Shown here: one piece after another, positions 14,861 through 23,555 of the stretch
Layout of the letters: every line of letters starts with the position of its first letter
Numbering within the stretch: position 1 is the stretch's first letter
NCBI RefSeq assembly: GCF_003996965.1
Contig: NZ_QWDM01000015.1
Location: 85,284 to 149,283 of the forward strand
Length of the DNA stretch: 64,000 nucleotides
Reading direction: 5' to 3'
From: Flavobacterium cupreum
GTDB taxonomy: Bacteria; Bacteroidota; Bacteroidia; Flavobacteriales; Flavobacteriaceae
The notes under the pieces: model-generated
Seen by the model: the letters and a program-made list of their open reading frames with translations, nothing else
The model's database searches: none
Told to the model about the DNA's origin: nothing
Made by a program: the position numbers and the translations under genes

Positions 14861-16951
14861 ATGAAATCAATTGAAATCAAAGGTTTGATCCTTACCAACT
14901 TTAAAGGAATCGTTAAATTAAAAGTGAACTTTCAGCATAATACAGATGTTTTTGGTGCGAATGGTACCGGAAAATCTACAATTTACGATGCCTTTTTATG
15001 GCTACTTTTTGGAAAAAATGCAGAGGAAAAAAAAGAGTTTAGCATCAAAAATACAGTTGATACGTCGCTTAACCGCCAAGACCATGAAGTTGAAGGAATG
15101 TTGCAAGTGGATGGTGATTCAGTTACTTTAAAAAAGATTTACAAAGAGAAGTGGACAAAGAAAAGAGGTGAGGAGATTGCAGAATATACCGGAAATGAAA
15201 CGATTTATTACTGGAATGATGTTCCGATGCAGCAAAAAGAGTTTCAGCAAAAAGTTTACGGTATTCTTGATGAAACAGTTTTCAAACTGATAACAAATCC
15301 TTATGCTCTTAATTCTTTAAAGTGGCAAGATCGCCGCGGGATCCTTACGCAGATGTCCGGGGAATTATCCAATGAAGAAATTGCTTCCGGTAATCCGGAA
15401 TATGAAGCATTGGTTGCGAACCTTACCCAGGGTAAAACAATGGAAGATTATTTGAAACAAATAAAAGCCAGTGTTAAAAAATCAAAAGATGATCTTAAAC
15501 AAATTCCAACGCGAATTGATGAGGTATCAAAAACAAAACCGGAAGCTTACGATTTCACAGCCCTTAAAAATGTGCTTGCAGCAAAAGAGACTCAATTATC
15601 TGCTATTGATGTGAGCATCCAAGATAAATCTAAAGGATTACAATCAGTTCTTGAAGCTAACGAAACGGCCCAAAGATCAGCTTCAAACTTAAGATCTGAA
15701 ATCTCAAATATTGAAATTGAGACAATGACAAAAGCCAGTAATTCAACCAAAAAAGATACTTCGGTTCTGGATGGTTTGAATGCAGTTTTAAAAACAAAAC
15801 AAGCTGATTTATTGACGGCTAATAATAGTCTGGTTAGGATAAAAGGTTTGGTTATAGCAAAAGAATCTGATTTATCTACGCTGGATATCACAATTCAAAA
15901 TAAACGCGAAGAATGGACCACTGAAAATGCTAAGGAGCTTTCTTTCGATGACAATTCATTTTGTTGCCCAACTTGTAAACGAAATTTTGAAGAATCAGAT
16001 ATTGAAACGAAAAAGACTGAAATGTCTAATAATTTTAAAACTGAAAAAAGTAACAAGCTTACCGAAATTAACCGTCAAGGGGGATTGTTAAAAACTCAAA
16101 AAGAGAATTTAGAAGCAGAATTATCGGCATTAAAAATACGAGTTACAAACGGTGAAACGGTTATTTCCAATTTAGAATCTGAAATATTAACAATCGAATC
16201 CAGCATTAAAACCGAAAGCGCTAAGTCCGTTAATTATGAGCCGGCTGATGCAACAGCAATCTACAACGAATTATTAGATGCTAATGAAGTTTATAAGGCT
16301 AATAAATTGGAACTTGAAACAGTTTCAAAAACAATTCAGGAAGTTCCTAAAGTTGATGATGAACAGCTAAAATCAGACAGAAACAATCTTGTTTTAGAAA
16401 TGGACGATATCAAAACTAAGTTGCGTAACGAGTCTCAGATTAAATTGGTTAACGATAGAATTACCGCATTAAAAGAGGAGGAAACCAAACTGGCTCAGGA
16501 GATTGCCGGTGTTGAAAAAACACAATTCTTGATCGAGCGATTCGAAAAAGATAAAATGACCGCCATTGAGGACAATGTTAATTCAAAATTCAAAATTGTC
16601 AAATTCAAAATGTTTGAAGATCAAGTTAACGGTGGTGAGAATCCTGCTTGCGAAATCTATGTAAACGGAGTTCCATTCTCAGATGCTAATACAGCATCAA
16701 AAATCAATGCTGGAATTGACATCATTTCCACCCTTTCAAAATTCTACCAAGTATCAGCCCCAATTTTTATTGATGGTGCTGAATCTATCCATGACATTAT
16801 GCAGACTGATAGCCAAATGATCAGATTGGTAGTTTTAGAGGATTTATCTTTTTCTGAAGACAAAATAGAAAGAGATACTTATTATAAATTCATTGATAAA
16901 GTTAAAAATAATGGAGGTCTAATATTAGACGAAACATTAAAATCAGCATAA
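14861..16951 (+). CDS. SMC/Rad50/SbcC-like ATPase, recombination subunit
   Basis: 696 residues. The N-terminal ATPase half has FKG and Walker A GANGTGKST (residues 32-40). A long coiled-coil region (about 190-560) is interrupted by a zinc-hook-like CPTC at about residues 369-372. The C-terminal half has a Walker-B-like IFIDGAES. This is the architecture of phage gp46/SbcC-type proteins that partner a nuclease to resect DNA ends. The metallo-beta-lactamase-fold protein and RecT encoded nearby are plausible partners. It shares one base with the next gene (TAATG). Confidence 0.88.
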   Translation: MKSIEIKGLILTNFKGIVKLKVNFQHNTDVFGANGTGKSTIYDAFLWLLFGKNAEEKKEFSIKNTVDTSLNRQDHEVEGMLQVDGDSVTLKKIYKEKWTKKRGEEIAEYTGNETIYYWNDVPMQQKEFQQKVYGILDETVFKLITNPYALNSLKWQDRRGILTQMSGELSNEEIASGNPEYEALVANLTQGKTMEDYLKQIKASVKKSKDDLKQIPTRIDEVSKTKPEAYDFTALKNVLAAKETQLSAIDVSIQDKSKGLQSVLEANETAQRSASNLRSEISNIEIETMTKASNSTKKDTSVLDGLNAVLKTKQADLLTANNSLVRIKGLVIAKESDLSTLDITIQNKREEWTTENAKELSFDDNSFCCPTCKRNFEESDIETKKTEMSNNFKTEKSNKLTEINRQGGLLKTQKENLEAELSALKIRVTNGETVISNLESEILTIESSIKTESAKSVNYEPADATAIYNELLDANEVYKANKLELETVSKTIQEVPKVDDEQLKSDRNNLVLEMDDIKTKLRNESQIKLVNDRITALKEEETKLAQEIAGVEKTQFLIERFEKDKMTAIEDNVNSKFKIVKFKMFEDQVNGGENPACEIYVNGVPFSDANTASKINAGIDIISTLSKFYQVSAPIFIDGAESIHDIMQTDSQMIRLVVLEDLSFSEDKIERDTYYKFIDKVKNNGGLILDETLKSA

Positions 16952-17160
16952 TGACTGACCATATAGTCAAAAGAAACTCCGACGGGATCCTTACTGAAAA
17001 TTGTAAAGAGAATGTCGGAGTTAAAATTGGAAGTTTTGACTGTACGGCCAATTGTCCGCATAATCAAAATACTAAAAAAGAAATTCAAGAACAGGCTTTC
17101 GATTTAAAAATCGTGAGGTGTCCAAAACTTCAAAGCAATCAATTAACAATAGAAATGTAA
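16951..17160 (+). CDS. Small cysteine-containing protein
   Basis: 69 residues, with four cysteines spread as ENCKEN, FDCTANCPHN and VRCPKL, which could bind a metal ion. It is coupled to the ATPase gene (TAATG overlap) and to the next gene in the same way. Its place between the recombination ATPase and RecT suggests an accessory role. No family is recognised. Confidence 0.6.
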   Translation: MTDHIVKRNSDGILTENCKENVGVKIGSFDCTANCPHNQNTKKEIQEQAFDLKIVRCPKLQSNQLTIEM

Positions 17161-17387
17161 TGAATGAATATATACAAATTTCAAAAAATTTCATAAAGGG
17201 TGATGTTATAACCTCATGTGATGAATTGATAGAATTAGCGCGATTAAAGAAATCGGTTTATCACTATGGGATGAAGATTAAACCAGCATCTGTCATTATA
17301 AACATGTCTTATACTGTTGTTTATTCAATGGTATCAAGGGGATCACTACACAAAATAATAAAATTCAAACCTCTTAAAATAAAATAA
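17160..17387 (+). CDS. Small phage protein, possibly DNA-binding
   Basis: 75 residues from the ATG at 17160, which overlaps the previous stop; an upstream GTG lies inside the previous gene. A segment with ELIELARLKKSVYHYG then IINMSYTVVYSMVSRG could form two helices and a hairpin, and the tail is basic. It sits directly before recT. The function is unknown. Confidence 0.55.
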   Translation: MNEYIQISKNFIKGDVITSCDELIELARLKKSVYHYGMKIKPASVIINMSYTVVYSMVSRGSLHKIIKFKPLKIK

Positions 17388-17389
17388 AA

Positions 17390-18268
17390 ATGAGTACGCC
17401 AAACACACAAGTAGCAGATGTAAAAAAAGATATTTCAGTTCAAGTATTAAGTAAGATTGAATCTTTTCAAGCATCAGGAGAACTTACCTTGCCAAAAGGT
17501 TACAACGCTGAAAATGCATTAAAATCTGCTTACATTATTCTTTCCGATCCCAAAAATAACATTTTGGAAAAATGCAACAAAACATCCATTGCGGAGGCTC
17601 TTCTTAAAATGGTTGTTTACGGAGTATCACCGATTAAAAAACAATGTTATTTTATTCCGTACGGGGAAAAATTAGAATGTAGTATCTCATACGCTGGGAA
17701 CATCGCAATTGCTAAGAGATACGGAAATCTTAAATGGATCAAAGGAAATGCGATTTTCGAAGGTGATACTTTTGAATTCGAAGTTGATCAAACAACTGGC
17801 CGAAGAAAAGTAATTAAGCACATACAAACGCTTGATAGTGTTGGTTCAAACAAAATAAAAGGAGCATACGCTGTATTTGAATTGAATGATGGATCAGTTG
17901 ACGTTGAAGTAATGAGTATCACCCAGATTCAAGCATCTTGGGCACAAGGAGGATCAAAAGGAAATTCACCTGCTCATAAGAACTTTGCTGACCAGATGGC
18001 GGTTAAAACGGTTTTAAATAGAGCTTGCAAGTTATTGATTAGCAGTTCTGATGATTCAGTTCTATATGATCCGTTGGATGATGTAACTTCAATAGACGTT
18101 ACATCCGAAAACGTACAACACGAAGTTAGACAAAAGGCAAACAAACAAAATCTTGATTTTTCAGATGTTGATGATGCTGAAGTGTTAGATATCCCCGCCG
18201 AAGAACCTCCAATTACTGAAGTCTCTGATGCTTCAAATAAAGTACAAAGTAATACTCTCGATTTCTAA
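17390..18268 (+). CDS. recT: RecT-family single-strand annealing protein
   Basis: 292 residues with the RecT core: an N-terminal helical region (SIAEALLKMVVYGVSP), then CYFIPYGEKLECSISYAG and KNFADQMAVKTVLNRACK. It would coat and anneal single-stranded DNA during phage recombination. The acidic C-terminal tail ends in TLDF. It overlaps the next gene by one base (TAATG), and that gene encodes a metallo-beta-lactamase-fold protein that may supply the single-stranded ends. Confidence 0.92.
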   Translation: MSTPNTQVADVKKDISVQVLSKIESFQASGELTLPKGYNAENALKSAYIILSDPKNNILEKCNKTSIAEALLKMVVYGVSPIKKQCYFIPYGEKLECSISYAGNIAIAKRYGNLKWIKGNAIFEGDTFEFEVDQTTGRRKVIKHIQTLDSVGSNKIKGAYAVFELNDGSVDVEVMSITQIQASWAQGGSKGNSPAHKNFADQMAVKTVLNRACKLLISSSDDSVLYDPLDDVTSIDVTSENVQHEVRQKANKQNLDFSDVDDAEVLDIPAEEPPITEVSDASNKVQSNTLDF

Positions 18269-19008
18269 TGAAATTAAAGGTCATTTCAACCGGTAGTATT
18301 GGCAACGCTTACATTCTTGAAACAGAGAATGAAGCGTTGCTTATTGAGTGTGGTGTAAATATTTTGGATATTAAAAAGGCTCTCGATTTTAATTATCATA
18401 AGGTTGTTGGTTGTATTGTCACTCACGAGCATCAGGATCATTGCAAATCAATAAATGAGGTAATGGAATTAGGTATTAATACTTATTCCGGTGCTAAAAC
18501 TTTTGAATCCATTAATCTAAAAAGCATTCATCGAGCCAGAATCATTGCATCTAAACAATCTGTAAAAATTGGAAATTTTAATGTAATGGCATTTGACGTT
18601 CATCATGATGCCGCTGAACCTTTAGGATATCTAATCGAACATCCGGAATGTGGTAAAGTTCTATTCTTAACCGATACAAATTATTGTAAATACACTTTTC
18701 CAGAATTAAATAATATCATCATTGAATCAAATTTCTCCAAAGAAATTATTGATAGAAAGTTCGGCGCCGGTAGCAGCAAAGAGTTTTTGAGAGATAGAAT
18801 TTTACGATCTCACTTTTCACTCGAAAACTGCAAAGACATGTTGGCCGCTAATGATCTGTCAAAAGTAAATAACATTGTTCTAATTCATTTGTCAGATAGC
18901 AATTCAAACGAAAAACAATTTGTAAAAGAAGTAACTGAACTAACTGGAAAGAATGTAACAGCTGCAGTCAAAGGATTGCAAATCGATTTTAATAAAACAC
19001 CATTTTAA
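18268..19008 (+). CDS. Metallo-beta-lactamase-fold hydrolase, probable recombination nuclease
   Basis: 246 residues. The metal motif HEHQDH is at residues 53-58, with further ligand candidates at HHDAAE, LTDTNY and the late IHLSDSN. The start GSIGNAY is typical of the YycJ-like branch of the fold, which includes nucleases. In Bacteroidota and Firmicutes phages such proteins often neighbour RecT. Coupling to recT (one-base overlap) supports an exonuclease role that feeds the annealing protein. Activity on DNA is inferred, not visible. Confidence 0.85.
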   Translation: MKLKVISTGSIGNAYILETENEALLIECGVNILDIKKALDFNYHKVVGCIVTHEHQDHCKSINEVMELGINTYSGAKTFESINLKSIHRARIIASKQSVKIGNFNVMAFDVHHDAAEPLGYLIEHPECGKVLFLTDTNYCKYTFPELNNIIIESNFSKEIIDRKFGAGSSKEFLRDRILRSHFSLENCKDMLAANDLSKVNNIVLIHLSDSNSNEKQFVKEVTELTGKNVTAAVKGLQIDFNKTPF

Positions 19009-19024
19009 TTATAAAAACGAAATT

Positions 19025-19597
19025 ATGAATACAGAAAATTTGAATGAAAAAACCAATAGCGAACTGAGCTATATCCTTGAATATTGTCCGGATTCCGAGA
19101 TCAAAACCTCAGCAGGGAAAGCATTGGCCGAGAAGAACCCGACCAATAGCGAACTGAGCTATATCCTACGTTGGTGTCCGGATTCCGAGATCAAAACCTC
19201 AGCATGGAAAGCATTGGCCGAGAAGAACCCGACCAATAGCGAACTGAGCTATATCCTTGAATATTGTCCGGATTCCGAGATCAAAACCTCAGCATGGAAA
19301 GCATTGGCCGAGAATGTAGGGATCATTAATCCAGTAGATGAAAAAGCATTAATTAAAAAAATTGCAATTGCTGTAGTATCAAGACCAGGGAGTTTAAAAA
19401 TGGATAGTTGGCATTGTGGAACTTCTCATTGTTTAGCTGGTCATGCTTGTGTCGAAAATGAAGAAGCTATGAGAATTGAAAAAGAACATTCAACTGAAAT
19501 TGCTGGTGCTGCCGTTATTCCAAGCTATGCTCATCTTTTTTATAGCGATGATGATACTGTTTTAGCAATATTAAAAGAAATAGCAAATCAAGACTAA
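19025..19597 (+). CDS. Repeat protein with C-terminal WHxCxxxHCxAG domain
   Basis: 190 residues in two parts. Residues 10-97 are three copies of a 30-residue unit (TNSELSYIL..CPDSEIKTSA), probably helical repeats of HEAT or LRV type. The C-terminal half contains SWHCGTSHCLAGHA, a Cys/His segment seen in many phage and leucine-rich-repeat proteins. The repeat units are nearly identical in DNA sequence, so the copy number probably changed recently. It may be a binding protein; the partner is unknown. It lies within the recombination operon. Confidence 0.75.
   Translation: MNTENLNEKTNSELSYILEYCPDSEIKTSAGKALAEKNPTNSELSYILRWCPDSEIKTSAWKALAEKNPTNSELSYILEYCPDSEIKTSAWKALAENVGIINPVDEKALIKKIAIAVVSRPGSLKMDSWHCGTSHCLAGHACVENEEAMRIEKEHSTEIAGAAVIPSYAHLFYSDDDTVLAILKEIANQD
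19052..19314. repeat. Three tandem 90-bp repeats inside a coding gene
   Basis: Units begin at 19052, 19142 and 19232. They are identical except for one cluster (CTTGAATAT against CTACGTTGG in unit 2) and one GG/TG change. They are in frame, so gain or loss changes protein length by 30 residues without breaking the gene. The units are visibly GC-richer than their surroundings. Confidence 0.9.
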
Positions 19598-19609
19598 AAC
19601 TTAATAATT

Positions 19610-20050
19610 ATGCTTTACAATCCAGAAAAACCAATCGATGTCCAGAGAGCTGTTGAAAAGTTCAAATATTTTGTAAAGCATAATAAAGTATTTGAACTAT
19701 CAGCCAAAAAAGTATCGAAGACTTATCCACAACTTAAATATGCACACCTCATCATGTCATGGTTTGCTATAGAATACGGTGAGCAGTTGGAATATATAAA
19801 ATTTGAGTATTTCAAAAAACTTGTAAATTCCTCGATTTTCGAATATGAATTTATTAATCGTAAAACAGGAGAAGTAAGAATTGAATATAAAAGTTTGGCT
19901 GACCTTACTAAAGATGAATTGTCATTAGCAATTGATCGATTTAGAGATTATGCGAGCAAAGAAGCCGGAATCTATCTTCCAGAACCTTCAGATTTAGCTT
20001 TAATGAGAGAAGTAGAAATTCAAGTTAAAAACAATCTACAATATTTATGA
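19610..20050 (+). CDS. NinB-like recombination protein (tentative)
   Basis: 146 residues. The C-terminal part, SLADLTKDELSLAIDRFRDYASKEAGIYLPEPSD, arranged as helix then GIYLPEPSD, resembles the end of NinB-type phage recombination proteins. The N-terminal half is helical and basic. It overlaps the next gene by 4 bases. Context next to RecT and NinG-like genes supports a role in strand exchange, but the call is tentative. Confidence 0.5.
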   Translation: MLYNPEKPIDVQRAVEKFKYFVKHNKVFELSAKKVSKTYPQLKYAHLIMSWFAIEYGEQLEYIKFEYFKKLVNSSIFEYEFINRKTGEVRIEYKSLADLTKDELSLAIDRFRDYASKEAGIYLPEPSDLALMREVEIQVKNNLQYL

Positions 20051-20343
20051 ATCAGCAAGAAATCAATTTCGATGATCTTTTTCATATTGAAAATAAGATC
20101 AGTAACCAAGAACATTTCGAACGAAATAAAGAGATATTTTCCAACCAGTGCAGAATCGTATATGAGGCTCTTTTAAGAGGCGAAAGATTGACGACTACAA
20201 AAGCATTGATTGATTACAAAATTGGCGATTTACGCAGAAGGATTAAGGATTTGAAGGATATCTGGAATGTTCCAATTAGATGGGAATATAAGAAAGGGAA
20301 ATACAAAGAATTTTATTTAATAATTAATACAGATAAATCATGA
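20047..20343 (+). CDS. Winged-helix phage DNA-binding protein
   Basis: 98 residues. The C-terminal two thirds read as a winged helix: a helix (CRIVYEALLRG), a turn with TTTKALIDYKIGDLRRRIKDL as the recognition part, and the wing WEYKKGKYKEFYLI. Many phages encode such proteins between recombination and replication genes. It overlaps both neighbours by 4 bases. The target is unknown. Confidence 0.7.
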   Translation: MNQQEINFDDLFHIENKISNQEHFERNKEIFSNQCRIVYEALLRGERLTTTKALIDYKIGDLRRRIKDLKDIWNVPIRWEYKKGKYKEFYLIINTDKS

Positions 20344-20861
20344 ACATTAATATCAAGCAGGCCAACATTAAGAACAGTTTATTCTTAGCATATAAATATG
20401 ACCAGTACGTCAAAAATGCTAAGAAGTCCGCATCAGAATCTTCGGATGCACCAATTCATGATGATTTAAGAAATGCCTTTTCGGCCCTCATTCCTCACTT
20501 TGCTTTTATATGTGAAGAAATTAAAGAATCTGATTGTCAGGACAGATTAAACAATCCGGATGACGAACTACCTGAAGAACATATTTTATTGAAATACAAA
20601 ACTCATGGTTTCACTATAAGTGGTCAGGGTGATTCCGAAGGAGTTACGATTTCCGGAACCAAACGTTTAGAATCAGGAAAAGTATTGAGTTTAAATACTC
20701 CGTTTTTAAAGTTCGAGGACTACAATGATTATTATTTTATGGCCGAATTAAGAGAAGCTATCGACAATCTTAAATCAGAAGTATACGAATACCTCGAAGG
20801 AAAACAAGCCCCACCAAAACAGCAAGCAATGGAACTTGAAGAAGAAGAAGTTGCAATGTAA
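20340..20861 (+). CDS. Phage protein of unknown function
   Basis: 173 residues. An N-terminal helical segment (LFLAYKYDQYVKNAKKS) is followed by a conserved-looking HDDLRNAFSALIPHFA stretch, a beta-rich middle (GFTISGQGDSEGVTISG) and an acidic tail. Similar proteins are common in the replication region of Bacteroidota phages, but I know no function for them. It ends 26 bases before the helicase gene. Confidence 0.65.
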   Translation: MNINIKQANIKNSLFLAYKYDQYVKNAKKSASESSDAPIHDDLRNAFSALIPHFAFICEEIKESDCQDRLNNPDDELPEEHILLKYKTHGFTISGQGDSEGVTISGTKRLESGKVLSLNTPFLKFEDYNDYYFMAELREAIDNLKSEVYEYLEGKQAPPKQQAMELEEEEVAM

Positions 20862-20887
20862 AATTTTAATCTAATAATCTACGAGTA

Positions 20888-22720
20888 ATGCAAATAGTTG
20901 AATTTTTAAATGAGTTTCATATTTCAATTGATTTTGGAAGATGGAAGGACCGAAATACACAAATGGTTAAAGGAATTTGTATTATTTCAGAGTGGAGTAC
21001 TAATATTTTAACTGGTCAATACATTGACAATCCTACCGATGTTTCAATGGTAATTAATGTTAAGCCGGATCAAATCAATATTCCGTTTGAACATTTAAAG
21101 AATAATCAAAGAATAATTTGGAGAAAATTCAAGTCAGTTGCAAAATGGAATCATTCGAAGAAGGTTTGGGTTGTTCCCATTCTTTTTAAAGAACTGGTTT
21201 ATAAAGTTGGTGAAAAATGCAAAGCTTCTACAATTCAGATTAAAGATAATTTACCTGAAAGAGTTGATGTAATACCAGAACTACCAAAATTGCAATTAAA
21301 GTTGGGAATTGTTAATTCAATTACCGGACATATTCCAAGACCATATCAAGAAGATGGTATTGCTCGTGGATTAGAATTAAAAAGATTTATAAATGGCGAT
21401 CAGCCGGGACTTGGAAAAACACTTCAAAGTATTGGTACTGTTTACGCAGCAGAAATGCAAGGAGAATTTACTTTTCCTTGCATTGTTATTTGTCCATCAG
21501 CTTTAAAAATAAACTGGAAACGTGAATTTGAAATGTGGACCGATAAAAAAGCAATGATTCTTGATGACAAAAACAAAGATACTTGGCACCGCTTTTATGA
21601 AATGGGCATGGCAGATGTATTCATTGTAAACTATGAATCATTAAAGAAATTTTTTGTTCTATCAATGCCAGGAAAAAAGGATTTAAAGCACTCCAGTCAA
21701 ATATTAATGGATGAAAGGATAAAGATATTCAAATCTGCAATTGTAGATGAAAGCCATCGTCTAAAAGATCCTAATTCAATACAGGCAAAAATTTGTATCC
21801 AAATTACAAAGGCAAAAAAATACATCATTCTTCTGACAGGAACACCGGTAGTTAATAAACCGATTGATTTATTCAGTCAATTAGCAGTTATGTTCAAACT
21901 TGGGCACTTTGGCGGAGAAAATGGATTTAAAGCAAGGTATTGTGAAGGTGGAAAAGGTTCTGCAAATTTGAAAGAGTTGAATTATTTAATGAACATGTCT
22001 TGTTATTTCATGAGAAAGAAAGAAGACGTTTTAAAGGATCTTCCGCCATTATCACGTCAGACAATTTTATGTTCGCTGACAAACAAAAAAGAGTTTGACA
22101 TTGTTCGTGATGATTTTGCCAATTTCCTTAAAAATTCTGACTTAACTGATTCAGAAATTAAGAAGAAAGTAAGCTCGGAAACTATTGTAAAAATTACAAT
22201 GTTACTTCAAATTTCTGCAAAAGGAAAAATTGAAGCAGCTCAGGAATACATCGATGAAATAGTTGATTCTGGTCAAAAGATAGTAGTTTTTTGTAAGCAT
22301 AAAATAATAGTTGATCTACTCAAACAATTGTATCCAAAAGCTGTTACGGTTACCGGAAATGATGATTCTATTCAAAAACAGAATTCTGTCGATAGCTTCC
22401 AGAATAAACCAGATACCAAAATAATCATTTGTAATCATAAGGCGGCCGGTGTTGGTCTAACTCTAACAGCCAGTAGTGAAGTACTATTTGTAGAGCTTCC
22501 ATGGACACAAGCCGATTGTGAGCAGGCTGAAGCAAGATGCCACCGTATGGGCCAGCCAAGTAATGTTAGGGCAACTTATTTGCTAGGAGAAGATACTTTG
22601 GACCAATGGTTATATGATATCATTCAAGAAAAGAAAGCTATTGCAAATGCTATTACCGGGACTGAAGATATAGTTCCAACAAGTATTTTAAGTAGTGTAT
22701 TTGATTTGTTTAAAAAGTAA
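20888..22720 (+). CDS. SNF2-family DNA helicase/translocase
   Basis: 610 residues. The RecA-like half one has motif I GDQPGLGKT (about residues 169-177) and motif II DESH (about 286-289), followed by LTGTP. Half two has VFCKHK, NHKAAGVGLTLT and the final motif ARCHRMGQ. An N-terminal 150-residue extension may contact DNA. Phages use such enzymes in replication or to remove proteins from DNA. No DnaB-type helicase is seen in the window, so this may be the main phage motor, perhaps alongside host DnaB. Confidence 0.93.
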   Translation: MQIVEFLNEFHISIDFGRWKDRNTQMVKGICIISEWSTNILTGQYIDNPTDVSMVINVKPDQINIPFEHLKNNQRIIWRKFKSVAKWNHSKKVWVVPILFKELVYKVGEKCKASTIQIKDNLPERVDVIPELPKLQLKLGIVNSITGHIPRPYQEDGIARGLELKRFINGDQPGLGKTLQSIGTVYAAEMQGEFTFPCIVICPSALKINWKREFEMWTDKKAMILDDKNKDTWHRFYEMGMADVFIVNYESLKKFFVLSMPGKKDLKHSSQILMDERIKIFKSAIVDESHRLKDPNSIQAKICIQITKAKKYIILLTGTPVVNKPIDLFSQLAVMFKLGHFGGENGFKARYCEGGKGSANLKELNYLMNMSCYFMRKKEDVLKDLPPLSRQTILCSLTNKKEFDIVRDDFANFLKNSDLTDSEIKKKVSSETIVKITMLLQISAKGKIEAAQEYIDEIVDSGQKIVVFCKHKIIVDLLKQLYPKAVTVTGNDDSIQKQNSVDSFQNKPDTKIIICNHKAAGVGLTLTASSEVLFVELPWTQADCEQAEARCHRMGQPSNVRATYLLGEDTLDQWLYDIIQEKKAIANAITGTEDIVPTSILSSVFDLFKK

Positions 22721-22730
22721 AACATGAGAT

Positions 22731-23555
22731 ATGGCAAGACCTGAAAGAAATAGTGTAGACTACTTTCCTTTTCTATGTGAGGAGGGAAATAAGATGTTCT
22801 ACCTTGAAGAGACTTATGGAAATGATGGGTTTGCAACCTTTGTGAAGTTACTTAGAGAATTAGCAAAAACCGAATATCATTTCTTAAATCTATCCAAACC
22901 AAGTACAATGATGTACTTATCTGCAAAATGCAAAGTTCAAAAAGTTGTGCTAGAAGCAATCATAAATGACCTTGTTGATTTAGGAAAATTTGACGCTGGT
23001 TTATGGAAAGAAAATAACATCATTTGGTGTCAGGATTTTATCGACAGTGTACAAGATGCTTATAAAAAGAGAAATAATAACTGTATCACTTTTGATGGTT
23101 TACTTATCCTTTTAGACAGTTTAGGTATCCGTAAACTAAATAAAGAACCAACTAAAGAACCCGTAAACACACAAAGAAAAGAAAAGGATATAAAAGAAAA
23201 GGATATAAAAGAAAAGTATGATGCCAGAAAATTAAAATTTTCTTCCACTCTCCAGCCTTATTTAGAAGTTTATGGAAAGGATTTTTTAAATGATTTTTAT
23301 TCATACTGGACTGAACCAAATAAATCCAAAACAAAATTTAAACAAGAAATGGAAAAGACTTGGGATTTAGAGCGTAGACTTTCTACTTGGGCAAAAAATG
23401 ATAAAAATTTCAAATCACCTCAAAATGGAAAAACAGATAATAATTCAGGATCAAGTACAAATTCGGGGTATAAGCCTGCCACAGTCGATAGAGAAAAGCT
23501 TATTCAAGAGCTTACCGATGATGTTGCAAATGGAAATATCCCAGGTGTCTATTGA
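22731..23555 (+). CDS. Replication-initiator-like protein (Lin1244/Lin1753-type N-terminal domain)
   Basis: 274 residues. The N-terminus RNSVDYFPFLCEEGNKMFYLEETYG and the winged-helix region up to about 120 match the domain found at the front of phage replication proteins. A charged linker with the repeat KEKDIKEKDIKEK follows (15-bp tandem repeats), then a helical C-terminal region. The layout is comparable with lambda O, where the origin lies inside the gene. The initiator role is inferred from the domain and the neighbours. Confidence 0.75.
   Translation: MARPERNSVDYFPFLCEEGNKMFYLEETYGNDGFATFVKLLRELAKTEYHFLNLSKPSTMMYLSAKCKVQKVVLEAIINDLVDLGKFDAGLWKENNIIWCQDFIDSVQDAYKKRNNNCITFDGLLILLDSLGIRKLNKEPTKEPVNTQRKEKDIKEKDIKEKYDARKLKFSSTLQPYLEVYGKDFLNDFYSYWTEPNKSKTKFKQEMEKTWDLERRLSTWAKNDKNFKSPQNGKTDNNSGSSTNSGYKPATVDREKLIQELTDDVANGNIPGVY
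23181..23216. repeat. 15-bp AT-rich tandem repeats inside the initiator gene, candidate origin
   Basis: GAAAAGGATATAAAA is repeated exactly at 23181-23195 and 23196-23210, with a third partial copy. The repeat is strand-asymmetric (almost all purines), and shorter TAAAGAACC copies lie just upstream. Iterons plus an AT-rich tract within the initiator gene is the lambda-like origin layout. Confidence 0.4.
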
